DNA of 64,000 nt, taken from contig DASQOR010000086.1 in NCBI GenBank assembly GCA_035644395.1, forward strand, positions 1 to 64,000, given 5' to 3'. The notes under the pieces are model-generated. The model was not told where the DNA came from. It was given only the letters and a program-made list of their open reading frames with translations, and ran no database searches. Of this stretch, positions 1 to 7,959 are shown piece by piece; position 1 is the first letter of the stretch; every line of letters begins with the position of its first letter. The stretch comes from JBGPLJ01 sp035644395. Its GTDB lineage: Bacteria > Pseudomonadota > Gammaproteobacteria > Steroidobacterales > Steroidobacteraceae. Made by a program: the position numbers and the translations under genes.

Positions 1-2
1 CG

Positions 3-1622
3 ACCGACGCGCGCTCGAACATCGAGTACATCAACCCGGTGGCCGAAGAGCTCACGGGCTGGCGGCTGGAGGACTCCCAGGGGCGGCCGATCGACGAGAT
101 CTTCCGCGCCTTCCACGAGGAGACCTGCGAGCCGCTCGAAAATCCGCTGTCCGTCGCGATCCGCCGCACGCGCTCGATCAAGTCGGTCCGGCCGATGCTG
201 CTCATCCGCCGTGACGGCAACGAACTCTATGTCGAAAGCACGGCGTCCCCGATTCGCGACGGCACGGGAGCGGTCGGCGGCGGCGTGCTGGTGTTCCATG
301 ACGTGAGCGAAGCGCGGGAACTCAATCGCCGTCTCTCGTATCACGCCAGCCACGACGTGCTCACCGGCCTCGTCAACCGGCGCGAGTTCGAGAACCGTCT
401 CGACCGTGCACTGAAGAGTGCCAAGGCGAGGGAAACCTCGTACGCGCTGTGCTACCTCGACATCGATCAGTTCAAGATCATCAACGACACTTGCGGCCAC
501 AGCGCGGGTGACGCGCTGCTCGGCCAGGTCGGAGCGTTGCTGAAGGCCAAGATCCGCTGGCGCGACACGCTCGCGCGTCTCGGCGGCGACGAATTCGGCG
601 TCCTGCTCGAAGCCTGCTCGCTGGAAGAGGCGATGCATACGGCTGAGACGCTGCGCGAGGCCGTGCGCAATTTCCGCTTCTCCTGGGAAGACCGCACATT
701 CCGGCTCGGTGCGAGCGTCGGCGTCGTGCCGATCACCGCCGACAACGAAGACGTCGCGTCCGTTCTCTCGGCCGCGGACAGCGCCTGCGGCGCCGCCAAG
801 GAATCGGGCCGCAACCGCGTGCATAGCTTCGAAGAGAACGACATCGACCTGATGCGCCGCCGGCGCGAGATGCAGTGGGCCGCGCGCATCAACAATGCGC
901 TCGAAGAACACCGCTTCGAGCTCTTCCGCATGCCGATCCTGCCGCTGCAGGGTCCCGAGACGGGTGCGCACTATGAACTGCTCCTGCGCATGCGGGACGA
1001 GCAGGGCAAGATCGTCTCGCCCGACAATTTCATCGCGGCAGCCGAGCGCTACGGCATCACGCCGAACATCGACCGCTGGGTGATCGAGAACGCCTTCCGC
1101 TGGCTCGTCTCCGAAGCGGACGAGCGCGAGAAGCTCGCGCTTTGCTCGATCAACCTTTCAGGCCAGAGCCTCGGCGATGACAAATTCCTGCCCTTCGTCA
1201 TCGATCAGTTCCACCGCAGCGGTCTCGACGCGAGCAAGATCTGCTTCGAGATCACGGAAACCGCGGCCGTCGCGAGCTTTTCGCAGGCGAACCGCTTCAT
1301 CCAGGCGCTGAAGGAACTCGGCTGCAAGTTCGCGCTCGATGACTTCGGCACCGGCCTCTCGTCGTTCGGTTACCTCAAGCACTTCCCGGTCGATTTCCTG
1401 AAGATCGACGGCAGCTTCGTGCGCGAGATCCTGCACGATCCGATCGACCGCGAGATGGTGCGCTCGATCAACGAGATCGGGCACCTGACTGGCAAGAAGA
1501 CAATTGCCGAGTGGGCGGAGACGACCGAGATCATCGACATGCTGAGAAGTCTCGGCGTCGACTACGCCCAGGGCTACGGCGTCGCCCAGCCGCAGCGCGT
1601 CCTCAAGGCCGTCAACGCTTAG
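3..1622 (+). CDS. PAS-GGDEF-EAL cyclic-di-GMP enzyme (5' end outside window)
   Basis: The frame is open from base 3, so the N-terminus lies upstream; about 539 residues are visible. They start inside a PAS domain (NIEYINPVAEELTGW) followed by a GGDEF domain with an intact GGDEF signature (bases 582-596) and an RWRD inhibitory I-site five residues before it. The EAL domain follows: ELLLR in place of EAL, then INLS, EITE, DDFGTG, LKID, IAEWAE and QGY. Residues known to be needed for cyclase and phosphodiesterase chemistry appear present in both domains, so a bifunctional or conditionally biased c-di-GMP enzyme is likely. PAS suggests ligand or redox control. Any membrane or further sensor part would be upstream. 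The stop is followed after 15 bases by a long palindrome. Confidence 0.93.
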   Translation, partial: TDARSNIEYINPVAEELTGWRLEDSQGRPIDEIFRAFHEETCEPLENPLSVAIRRTRSIKSVRPMLLIRRDGNELYVESTASPIRDGTGAVGGGVLVFHDVSEARELNRRLSYHASHDVLTGLVNRREFENRLDRALKSAKARETSYALCYLDIDQFKIINDTCGHSAGDALLGQVGALLKAKIRWRDTLARLGGDEFGVLLEACSLEEAMHTAETLREAVRNFRFSWEDRTFRLGASVGVVPITADNEDVASVLSAADSACGAAKESGRNRVHSFEENDIDLMRRRREMQWAARINNALEEHRFELFRMPILPLQGPETGAHYELLLRMRDEQGKIVSPDNFIAAAERYGITPNIDRWVIENAFRWLVSEADEREKLALCSINLSGQSLGDDKFLPFVIDQFHRSGLDASKICFEITETAAVASFSQANRFIQALKELGCKFALDDFGTGLSSFGYLKHFPVDFLKIDGSFVREILHDPIDREMVRSINEIGHLTGKKTIAEWAETTEIIDMLRSLGVDYAQGYGVAQPQRVLKAVNA

Positions 1623-1637
1623 CGGAGCGTCATAGTT

Positions 1638-1711
1638 GGTGCCGGTGTTGGATAACTGGGGATTTGGGAGAGCATCGCGACCCAAATCCCCAGTTATCCA
1701 ACACCGGCACC
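1638..1711. repeat. Perfect 31-bp palindrome, family A copy 1
   Basis: Arms 1638-1668 and 1681-1711 are exact reverse complements around a 12-base loop. The left arm begins GGTGCCGGTGTTGG and ends GGGATTTGGG. A second member lies at 20347-20420. There is no T-tract on either side, so it does not look like a classical intrinsic terminator. It sits between two convergent genes, and its right arm contains the stop codon (1694-1696) and last codons of the hemD-like gene. It is probably a dispersed REP-like element; a bidirectional termination or mRNA 3'-end role is possible but unproven. Confidence 0.85.
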
Positions 1712-2506
1712 GGTCAACGCGTCCTCAAGGCCTGCGATCAGCGGGCCGAGCTTGGGTGGGCTCGCCTCGAAGGCGGGTTCGACGCCGAGTCCCCTGATCG
1801 CGCGCGATGCCACTGGCCCGACCGAGGCGACGAACGTGTGCTTGAGGCCGGCCACGAGTTCGCTTTCGCGTCCGGCGCGGCGCGCCACTTGCGCCAGATT
1901 GAAGATCTGCGAGGCGCTCGTCACAACCACGGCGTCAACCCCGCGGCCCGCGAGTTCCTCGATCAGGTGCTCGAGCGGCGCCGTGTCGGCCGGTATGGCC
2001 CACCGGTAGGTCGTGACTTCGACGACGTCGGCCCCCCGGCCGAGCAGGGCGTCGTTGAGATCGGAGTTCGCATCGCCATAGCGCTGCACGAGCACGCGCT
2101 GGCCCTTGAGGTCGAGCGCTGCGATGGCCTCGAGCACTTCCCGCGTCGTGTAGGGATCGTCGGCGCTGAAATCGATGCGCACCTTGCGTGACGTCAGCAC
2201 GCCCGTCGGCTTGGGTCCTCGCGCGGCAACCCGGGTCGCGGCGAGCAACGCGAGCAGTTCGCCTGTCAGCCGCAGCGCATCCGTCGTCGCAAAGAGCGCC
2301 CGCGTTCCCACGCCGGTCTGGAAAATGGCGAGCCGCACCGGCCGTTCGCGCAGCTCGCCGATGAGCGCCTGGATCGCCTGCGGATCGACGTCCGGCACTT
2401 CCGCGAGTGCCGGCGCATGCAGCACCGTGGCGCCGCGCTTGCGGATGAGATCGGCCAGATGTTCGCCGACGCGGCTCTCGAGGATCGCGACCGTCCGGCC
2501 TTTCAC
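1694..2506 (-). CDS. hemD: Uroporphyrinogen-III synthase family protein (HemD-like)
   Basis: 270 residues from a GTG start whose GTGA overlaps the nadC stop. HemD converts hydroxymethylbilane to uroporphyrinogen III in tetrapyrrole synthesis; the family is poorly conserved, and this call rests on overall pattern: an N-terminal GRTVAILESR strand, a central VRLAIFQTGVGTRALF segment, PYTTREVLEAIAALDLKGQR, VTTYRW, and a C-terminal VVTSASQIFNL followed by FVASVGPVASRAIRGLG. It is placed with nadC rather than hemC, which is unusual. The last residues (LTGAGVG) and the TAA stop are encoded by the palindrome, so the original C-terminus may have been replaced. Confidence 0.78.
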   Translation of the reverse strand: MKGRTVAILESRVGEHLADLIRKRGATVLHAPALAEVPDVDPQAIQALIGELRERPVRLAIFQTGVGTRALFATTDALRLTGELLALLAATRVAARGPKPTGVLTSRKVRIDFSADDPYTTREVLEAIAALDLKGQRVLVQRYGDANSDLNDALLGRGADVVEVTTYRWAIPADTAPLEHLIEELAGRGVDAVVVTSASQIFNLAQVARRAGRESELVAGLKHTFVASVGPVASRAIRGLGVEPAFEASPPKLGPLIAGLEDALTGAGVG

Positions 2507-3402
2507 GACTTCGGCAGCAGGCTGAATCGCATCGAGAGGTCGACGGCCTGGATGTGCTTGGTGATGCCGCCGACGGAAATGTAGTCGACGCCGGTGAGCG
2601 CGATGTCGCGGGCATTGTCGAGGCTCACGCCGCCGGAGGCCTCGAGCAGGAGCGGACGGCCACGCGCGCGGTTGAGCTCGACGGCCTTCACCAGGTCCGC
2701 ATTTGTGAATTCGTCGAGCAGCGCCATATCCGCGCCCGCGACCACGGCCTCCTCGAGTTCCTTGAGGGTTTCGACTTCCACTTCGACCTTGACGGTCCGG
2801 CCGCCCTGGCGCGCGGCATTGACCGCGGCCGCGATCGAACCTGCCGCGACGATGTGGTTTTCCTTGACGAGGATGGCGTCGTAGAGGCCGAGCCGATGAT
2901 TCTCGGCACCTGCGCAGGCGACCGCGTACTTCTGCGCCGCCCGCAGGCCGGGCAGGGTCTTGCGCGTATCCAGAATCCGGCAGCCGGTACCGGCCACGGC
3001 GTCGACGAACCGGCGCGCGGCGGTCGCTGTGGCCGAGAGCGTTTGCAGGAAGTTGAGCGCCGTGCGCTCGCCGGTGAGGATCGGGCGCGCGGCGCCGGAA
3101 ACGCGGCACAGCAGGTCATCCGTCCGCAGGTTCGCGCCTTCGGCGGCCAGCCAGTCGACGCGGATGCCGTTGTCGAGCTGACGAAAGACCTCCTCGAACC
3201 ACGGGCCCCCGCAGAGGACCGCGGGCTCCCGCGTGATGACCTGTGCGACAGCGCGCGTCGCGGGTGGAACGAGGTCCGCCGTCAGGTCGCCGCTCCCGAC
3301 ATCTTCCGCGAGGGCGCGTTCGACCTGCGCCCTCAGATCCTGCGGAAGTGCCGGGGCGCGTTCGCTCAGAACGGCAGTCCGTGCATCTGGCCCATCATGC
3401 AC
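2503..3402 (-). CDS. nadC: Nicotinate-nucleotide pyrophosphorylase (quinolinate phosphoribosyltransferase)
   Basis: 299 residues, normal for NadC, which converts quinolinate and PRPP to nicotinate mononucleotide in de novo NAD synthesis. Visible signatures: RTALNFLQTLSATAT (residues 113-127), DTRKTLPGLRAAQKYA (145-160), HRLGLYDAILVKENH (169-183), KVEVEVE (205-211), and the C-terminal barrel strands LLEASGGV and YISVGGITK. These hold the basic and acidic residues that bind quinolinate and PRPP. The start is a GTG inside the 3' end of the upstream membrane-protein gene (37-base overlap); no in-frame ATG exists nearby. The stop overlaps the hemD-like start, so the two are probably translated together. 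Confidence 0.96.
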   Translation of the reverse strand: MHDGPDARTAVLSERAPALPQDLRAQVERALAEDVGSGDLTADLVPPATRAVAQVITREPAVLCGGPWFEEVFRQLDNGIRVDWLAAEGANLRTDDLLCRVSGAARPILTGERTALNFLQTLSATATAARRFVDAVAGTGCRILDTRKTLPGLRAAQKYAVACAGAENHRLGLYDAILVKENHIVAAGSIAAAVNAARQGGRTVKVEVEVETLKELEEAVVAGADMALLDEFTNADLVKAVELNRARGRPLLLEASGGVSLDNARDIALTGVDYISVGGITKHIQAVDLSMRFSLLPKS

Positions 3403-3971
3403 AGGAGCATCGGCAGCGACAGGATGAAGTTCGTGCGCGAGGCGTAGAGCGCGACCTTGCGCGCCTTGGCCTTCTCTTCATCCGTGGCAGGCTTGAGCCC
3501 CAGGATTTTTTTCTGGTTCGGCCAGATGAGCACCCAGACATTGAACAGCATGATGGTGCCGAGCCAGGCGCCGGTGCCGATCACGAGGAACCCCTGCTGC
3601 AATCCGAGCACCTTCAGGATCGCGCCGGATCCATAGAACGTCTCGATGTAGTAAACGCCCGTCAGCCAGGTGAGGACCGCCGCCCAGCGGAACCACCAGA
3701 GCGCGCGCGGGGCGATGTACTTGTTGACGCCCGCGCCGCCGGGTCCGCCCTTGTCCGCCGCGGCATCCGCCATGCCCGGGGTCTGCACGACATTGAAATA
3801 GTAGAGGAGGCCGATCCACATGACGCCGGAGGCGATGTGCAGCCAACGCACTGCGATCGTGTGCTGGAAGCCGGCCGTGCTGCCGAGGGCCTGCGACAGG
3901 ACAAAGGAGACGACGCCGACGAGAATGAACGCCGTGATCAAGGCGTTGCGAACGCTGGTGAATGGATTCAT
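3366..3971 (-). CDS. Urate hydroxylase PuuD-type N-terminal membrane protein
   Basis: About 201 residues from an ATG preceded by GAGGTAGGCGGT; an upstream in-frame start (to 4007) has no such site. Around five hydrophobic segments are visible, including WLHIASGVMWIGLLYYFN, RWAAVLTWLTGVYY and LGTIMLFNVWVLIWPNQ, followed by the conserved ARKVALYASRTNFILSLPM tail. This pattern matches the Urate_ox_N family, the membrane part of PuuD urate hydroxylases. Full PuuD proteins carry a C-terminal cytochrome c domain, which is absent here, so urate oxidation cannot be assumed. It overlaps nadC and is probably cotranscribed with it. Confidence 0.75.
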   Translation of the reverse strand: MNPFTSVRNALITAFILVGVVSFVLSQALGSTAGFQHTIAVRWLHIASGVMWIGLLYYFNVVQTPGMADAAADKGGPGGAGVNKYIAPRALWWFRWAAVLTWLTGVYYIETFYGSGAILKVLGLQQGFLVIGTGAWLGTIMLFNVWVLIWPNQKKILGLKPATDEEKAKARKVALYASRTNFILSLPMLLCMMGQMHGLPF

Positions 3972-4063
3972 ACCGCCTACCTCTTGCGTGTTTTTCTTCT
4001 GCCCCAAGCATCAGGGCCGCCCGCGAGAATAGGTTAGAATCCCATGCTCATCAAGCACCTAGC

Positions 4064-4249
4064 ATGACAACCCTGCTCGAGTCCCCTTGCATCCGTGTCT
4101 GCACCCTCGGTCCCGACGAGGTCTGCATCGGCTGCTTCCGCCATTTGGGCGAAATCGCCGCCTGGCTGTCCCTGACACCGGACCAGAAACGGGTGGTGCT
4201 GGAAGCGGCCGCGCGCCGCAGGGCCGCAGCGGAGCGTCCCGGCGCCTGA
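4064..4249 (+). CDS. DUF1289 small cysteine-rich protein
   Basis: 61 residues matching the DUF1289 family: ESPCIRVCTLGPDEVCIGC with four cysteines (residues 9, 13, 21, 24) in a C-X3-C-X7-C-X2-C arrangement, followed by FRHLGEIAAWLSLTPDQKR. The cysteine spacing suggests metal or iron-sulfur binding; no reaction is known. The ATG at 4064 was chosen because the family begins a few residues before SPC; longer in-frame extensions are out of family. It lies just upstream of grxD, a glutaredoxin class that handles iron-sulfur clusters, which fits the suspected chemistry. Confidence 0.85.
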   Translation: MTTLLESPCIRVCTLGPDEVCIGCFRHLGEIAAWLSLTPDQKRVVLEAAARRRAAAERPGA

Positions 4250-4264
4250 TGCGCGCAGCTTGTG

Positions 4265-4270
4265 TACAAT
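4265..4270 (+). promoter_or_regulatory. Candidate -10 element for grxD with GC-rich discriminator
   Basis: TACAAT followed by CCCGCGCCC, about 29 bases before the grxD GTG. No good -35 hexamer is seen at 16-18 bases. The GC-rich stretch after the -10 resembles discriminators of stringently controlled promoters. Similar -10 plus GCGC blocks precede mrp and prfC in this window. Confidence 0.35.
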
Positions 4271-4298
4271 CCCGCGCCCGGTTTGGAGGTATGGACCC

Positions 4299-4622
4299 GT
4301 GGACGTTGCCGAGAGAATCAAGCAGGAATTGACCAGCGCGCCGGTCGTGCTCTTCATGAAGGGTACGCCGGATTTCCCGCAGTGTGGCTTTTCGGCGCAG
4401 GCGGTGGCGGCGCTGCGCAAGTGCGGCGCGGCCTTCAATACCGTCAATATCCTCGAAGACCCGGAACTGCGCGAAGCGCTGAAGGCGCATTCGAACTGGC
4501 CCACGTACCCGCAGCTTTACGTCGGCGGAGAGCTCGTCGGCGGCAGCGACATCACGCTCGAGATGTTCCGCAGCGGCGAGCTGAAGAAGCTACTCGCCGA
4601 AGCCGGTGCGGTCGCGGCCTGA
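4299..4622 (+). CDS. grxD: Monothiol glutaredoxin Grx4
   Basis: 107 residues from a GTG preceded at proper distance by GGAGG; upstream in-frame codons are out of family. The class II monothiol CGFS active site (residues 29-32) sits in KGTPDFPQCGFSAQAV, followed by WPTYPQLYVGGELVGGSDI, the glutathione-binding part of the fold. CGFS glutaredoxins bind a bridging [2Fe-2S] cluster with glutathione and deliver or store clusters, often with BolA partners. The gene converges on rnt with a 33-base 3' overlap. Confidence 0.96.
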   Translation: MDVAERIKQELTSAPVVLFMKGTPDFPQCGFSAQAVAALRKCGAAFNTVNILEDPELREALKAHSNWPTYPQLYVGGELVGGSDITLEMFRSGELKKLLAEAGAVAA

Positions 4623-5297
4623 ATTGCCCTCGGCGTCGGCACTGTCGGCCGGCGCGTCCGCAATTCCCGTACTCAGCGCGCGCTCGTAGAGCGGGCGAAA
4701 TTCATTGCAGATGCGACAGAAGAGGTCGGCCGTGCGCTCGGCGTCGTAAGCCGCCGAATGGGCGCTGGACGGGTCCCACTCGATCCCCGCGCACTGGACC
4801 GCCCTTGCCAGCACCGTTTGCCCGAAAGCGACGCCCGCGAGCGTCGCCGTATCGAAACTCGAGAATGGATGGAAGGGATTGCGCTTGACCTCGGCGCGGG
4901 CGACGGCGGCATTCAGGAAATTGAGATCGAAGAAGGCGTTGTGACCGACCAGCACCGCGCGCGTGCAGCCGCTTTCGCGAACCGCCCGGCGCACCTCGCG
5001 GAAGATCCGCTGCAGGGCGTCGCGTTCGTCGATTGCCGGCCGCAGGGGATGATCGGGAACGATGCCGTTCACGGCGAGCGCGGCCGGTTCGATGTTCGAT
5101 CCCGCGAATGGCGTTACGTGAAAGCGGTAGGTTTCCCCGCGCTTGATCTCGCCGGCCGGCGACATGTCGATGAGCACGGCCGCGATTTCGAGCAGGGCGT
5201 CGGTCGCCGGATTGAATCCGCCGGTCTCGACGTCGACGACGACCGGCAGGAAGCCGCGAAAGCGCCGGGCCATGCCCGCTGCGGCGGATTCATCCAC
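4590..5297 (-). CDS. rnt: Ribonuclease T
   Basis: 235 residues. RNase T is a DEDDh 3'-5' exoribonuclease that trims tRNA and other stable RNA 3' ends. The acidic and histidine residues are visible: DVETGGF (D22, E24), GHNAFFDLNFL (D124) and AHSAAYDAERTADLF (H180, D185). RNase T-typical text such as PDHPLRPAIDE and HNAFFDLNFLNAA supports Rnt over a DnaQ epsilon subunit. It overlaps pyrC by a few bases and is probably in the same transcript. A second in-frame ATG at residue 9 is an alternative start. The C-terminal ~25 residues are polar and probably disordered. Confidence 0.94.
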   Translation of the reverse strand: MDESAAAGMARRFRGFLPVVVDVETGGFNPATDALLEIAAVLIDMSPAGEIKRGETYRFHVTPFAGSNIEPAALAVNGIVPDHPLRPAIDERDALQRIFREVRRAVRESGCTRAVLVGHNAFFDLNFLNAAVARAEVKRNPFHPFSSFDTATLAGVAFGQTVLARAVQCAGIEWDPSSAHSAAYDAERTADLFCRICNEFRPLYERALSTGIADAPADSADAEGNSGRDRTGFGE

Positions 5298-6348
5298 GGC
5301 TTGTCACCGTCGCATCGGCGAGGCTCCATGCGATCGCCTGGCCGGCGCGATAGGGCACGAGTTCATTCGCTCCAAAGGCAATGCGTTCCGGCGCCCGCCA
5401 CTCGCGCCGTTCGAGCGTGATGCGCTCTTCGTTCTTCGGCCGGCCGTAGAATTGCGCGCCGAATTCGCTCGCAAATCCCTCGAGGCGGCCGAGCTTACCC
5501 GCCGCATCGAAGACTTCCGCATACAGCTCGATCGCGGCGTGCGCCGTGAACATGCCGGCGCAACCGCAGGCCGACTCCTTCGCATTGCGCGCGTGCGGCG
5601 CGCTGTCCGTACCGAGAAAGAATTTCGGATTGCCGCTGAGCGCCGCCGCGACGAGCGCCTGGCGGTCGGATTCGCGCTTGAGCACCGGCAGGCAGTAGTA
5701 GTGGGGGCGCAGGCCGCCGCGGAAGATGGCGTTGCGGTTCTCGATGAGGTGCTGGGGAGTCAGCGTGGCGCCGATGCCCGCGTGCGCCGTGTTCACGAAT
5801 TCGACCGCGGCGCGGGTCGTGACGTGCTCGAAGACGATCCTGAGCCGCGGGAAGCGCTGGATCAGCGGCACCAGCACCGCATCGATGAAGCGTGCCTCGC
5901 GGTCGAAGACGTCGACCGCGGGATCGGTGACCTCGCCGTGGACCAGCAACGGCAGGCCACTTTGCTGCAGGCTTTCGAGGGCCTCGAAACAATGCTCGAT
6001 GCGGGTAACCCCGGCTTCGGAGAACGTCGTGGCGCCGGCCGGATAGAGTTTCACCCCGCCGATGAAGCCGCTCGTCCGCGCCGCCTCGATCTCGCGCGCG
6101 GGAGTCACGTCGGTCAGGTAGAGGGTCATGAGCGGCTCGAACTTCGCGCCGGGCCCGAGTGCCTCCAGGATGCGCTTGCGGTAAGCCGCCGCCTGCGCGA
6201 CGGTCGTGACGGGCGGCGTCAGGTTCGGCATGACGATGGCGCGGGCGAAGCGTTCCGCGGTAAAGCGCAGCACCGAGCGCAGCTCGGCGCCGTCGCGCAG
6301 GTGCAGATGCCAGTCGTCGGGACGGCGCAGGGTGAGCGTGTCGGCCAT
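5290..6348 (-). CDS. pyrC: Dihydroorotase, class II
   Basis: 352 residues from the ATG before ADTLTLRRPDDWHLHLRDG; the open frame continues upstream but loses homology. PyrC cyclises N-carbamoyl-aspartate to dihydroorotate in pyrimidine synthesis. The metal ligands occur at nearly the same positions as in E. coli: HLH (14-16), carbamylated lysine in GGVKLYPAG (K100), H137 in VHGEV, H175 in VFEHVTT, and D248 in GTDSAPH. The gene precedes rnt, overlapping by 8 bases, and starts 31 bases after the upstream aminopeptidase stop on the same strand. Confidence 0.97.
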   Translation of the reverse strand: MADTLTLRRPDDWHLHLRDGAELRSVLRFTAERFARAIVMPNLTPPVTTVAQAAAYRKRILEALGPGAKFEPLMTLYLTDVTPAREIEAARTSGFIGGVKLYPAGATTFSEAGVTRIEHCFEALESLQQSGLPLLVHGEVTDPAVDVFDREARFIDAVLVPLIQRFPRLRIVFEHVTTRAAVEFVNTAHAGIGATLTPQHLIENRNAIFRGGLRPHYYCLPVLKRESDRQALVAAALSGNPKFFLGTDSAPHARNAKESACGCAGMFTAHAAIELYAEVFDAAGKLGRLEGFASEFGAQFYGRPKNEERITLERREWRAPERIAFGANELVPYRAGQAIAWSLADATVTSRG

Positions 6349-6379
6349 GCACGCCAGTGTACCGGATGGCGGCCGCGGG

Positions 6380-7897
6380 CTACCGAAGGTCGGCGAGGAC
6401 CCCGCTGTCGAGGAGCAGGTTGAGCGCGTAGCGCACGCCGAAACCGGTGATGTCGGTGGTGACGTGGCCGAGGCCGCCTTTGCGTTCGCTCGGCGCGAGG
6501 TCGACGTGCGCCCACGCGATCTCGTCCGGCACGAACCGCTTGAGAAAGCGGGCCGCGAGGATATGGTCGGCCCGGGCATCGACCGCACACTGCAGCACGT
6601 CCGCGACCCGGCTCTCGAGATCGGAATCGAAGTCCTCATCCATCGGGAAGGCCCAGACGCGCTCTCCGCTTGCCGCGCCCGCAGCTTCGAGCGTTGCCCT
6701 GAGTGCCGGCCGGTTCGTGAATACGCCGGCGTAGCGTTCGCTCAGCGCCGTGACGCAGGCGCCGGTCAACGTCGCAAAGTCGAGGATCATCCGCGGTCGC
6801 TCGCGCGCCGCGAGCGCGAGCGTATCCGCCAGCAGCATGCGTCCTTCCGCATCGGAGTGGATGACCTGGATGGTGGTCCCGTTGGCCGCGCGCACGACGT
6901 CCTGCGGCTTGTAGGCTTTCGGCCCGATCTGGTTTTCCGCAAGCGCCAGCCACGCATCGACCCCGAACGGAAACCTGAGGGTCGTGAGCGCTTCGAGGAC
7001 CGCAAGCGCCACCGCACTGCCGCCCATGTCGGTGTGCATGTCGAGCATCGAGCGATGCGGCTTCAGGTTGATGCCGCCGGTATCGAAACAGACACCCTTG
7101 CCGACCAGCGCGACGACCGGCACCCGGCGCGCCCTCTTCGGACGGTACCGCAGGTGAACGATGCCGCCCTCCGCGTCGTGCGCCTGTGTTACGGCGAGGA
7201 ATGCGCCCGCGCCCAGCCGCTCGAGTGCGGACCGGCCGAGAAACCGCATCCGCCAGCCGTGCGCCCGCGCGAGCTTGGCGACGCCGCGGCGGTAGCTCGC
7301 GGGCGTCAGCACATTCGCAGGCAGTGCCGTCAGCCAGCGCGCGATGCCGTTACCGCGGGCTTCCGCCGCGAGGCGCTCGAGATCGAGCGTATGGCGGCCG
7401 AAGACGCGCAGTTCCACGCGCTCGGCGGCGGAGTCGCCCCGCGACTTGAATCGGGGCAGGCGATAGGCGCGGGCAGAGAGTGCCGCGACAGCGGCCTCGA
7501 GATTGCGCGCGGCGGCGGCCTCGTCGCGCTCCAGCGTCATGATGCCAATGCGGGCGGGCGCCGTTTCATCGAGCGCGCGGGCCATGCGTCCAGCGATCTG
7601 CAGGCGCTCGAACATGCTCCCGTCGGTCTTGGCGGCCGCATAGACGCAAAGCGTTGCTGCGCGCCCTGGCAGGTGGACGGACCGGACGCCGCAAGGCTCC
7701 AGTCGGCGGCGCGTGAGCGATCGGCGCACGGCGCGGGCGAAAGGCAGCGCCGGCCATTGCATGCGCGCCCCGCGCACACCGAGCACGACGACCGCATCGA
7801 GGCGCGCAAGATCGCGCGCGGTCATCGCTTTGCCGACGTTGACGGTGCGCAACGGCGGCGCTGCGGGCAGATCCAGGGCGAAACGAGACGCGGCCAT
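6380..7897 (-). CDS. M17-family leucyl aminopeptidase paralogue
   Basis: 505 residues. The C-terminal half carries the M17 two-metal centre: GKGVCFDTGG (K267, D272), DMHTDMGGSA (D290) and SDAEGR (D349, E351, R353). The usual NTDAEGRL signature reads HSDAEGRM here, so it departs at two positions outside the metal ligands. The N-terminal macro-like domain is divergent. A canonical PepA is encoded at 46472-47965, so this is a second M17 peptidase with probable cytosolic peptide-trimming activity and possibly different specificity. It is divergent from aceE and upstream of pyrC. Confidence 0.88.
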   Translation of the reverse strand: MAASRFALDLPAAPPLRTVNVGKAMTARDLARLDAVVVLGVRGARMQWPALPFARAVRRSLTRRRLEPCGVRSVHLPGRAATLCVYAAAKTDGSMFERLQIAGRMARALDETAPARIGIMTLERDEAAAARNLEAAVAALSARAYRLPRFKSRGDSAAERVELRVFGRHTLDLERLAAEARGNGIARWLTALPANVLTPASYRRGVAKLARAHGWRMRFLGRSALERLGAGAFLAVTQAHDAEGGIVHLRYRPKRARRVPVVALVGKGVCFDTGGINLKPHRSMLDMHTDMGGSAVALAVLEALTTLRFPFGVDAWLALAENQIGPKAYKPQDVVRAANGTTIQVIHSDAEGRMLLADTLALAARERPRMILDFATLTGACVTALSERYAGVFTNRPALRATLEAAGAASGERVWAFPMDEDFDSDLESRVADVLQCAVDARADHILAARFLKRFVPDEIAWAHVDLAPSERKGGLGHVTTDITGFGVRYALNLLLDSGVLADLR

Positions 7898-7902
7898 GTT
7901 GC

Positions 7903-7931
7903 TTGACCCAAAATTTTGAAACCCCGATCAT
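7903..7931 (+). promoter_or_regulatory. Candidate sigma-70 promoter for aceE operon
   Basis: TTGACC (7903-7908), a 17-base spacer, then GATCAT (7926-7931), about 28 bases before the aceE ATG. The -35 matches consensus at five of six positions, the -10 at four of six. It lies in the short divergent gap between the aminopeptidase and aceE. Confidence 0.45.
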
Positions 7932-7959
7932 ACAGGCGCAACTCCCTGTTTATATCCGC

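Noticed and set aside
1638..1711. Rho-independent terminator
   Set aside because: The stem is long and stable but there is no T-run on either strand; it is better described as a REP-like palindrome.
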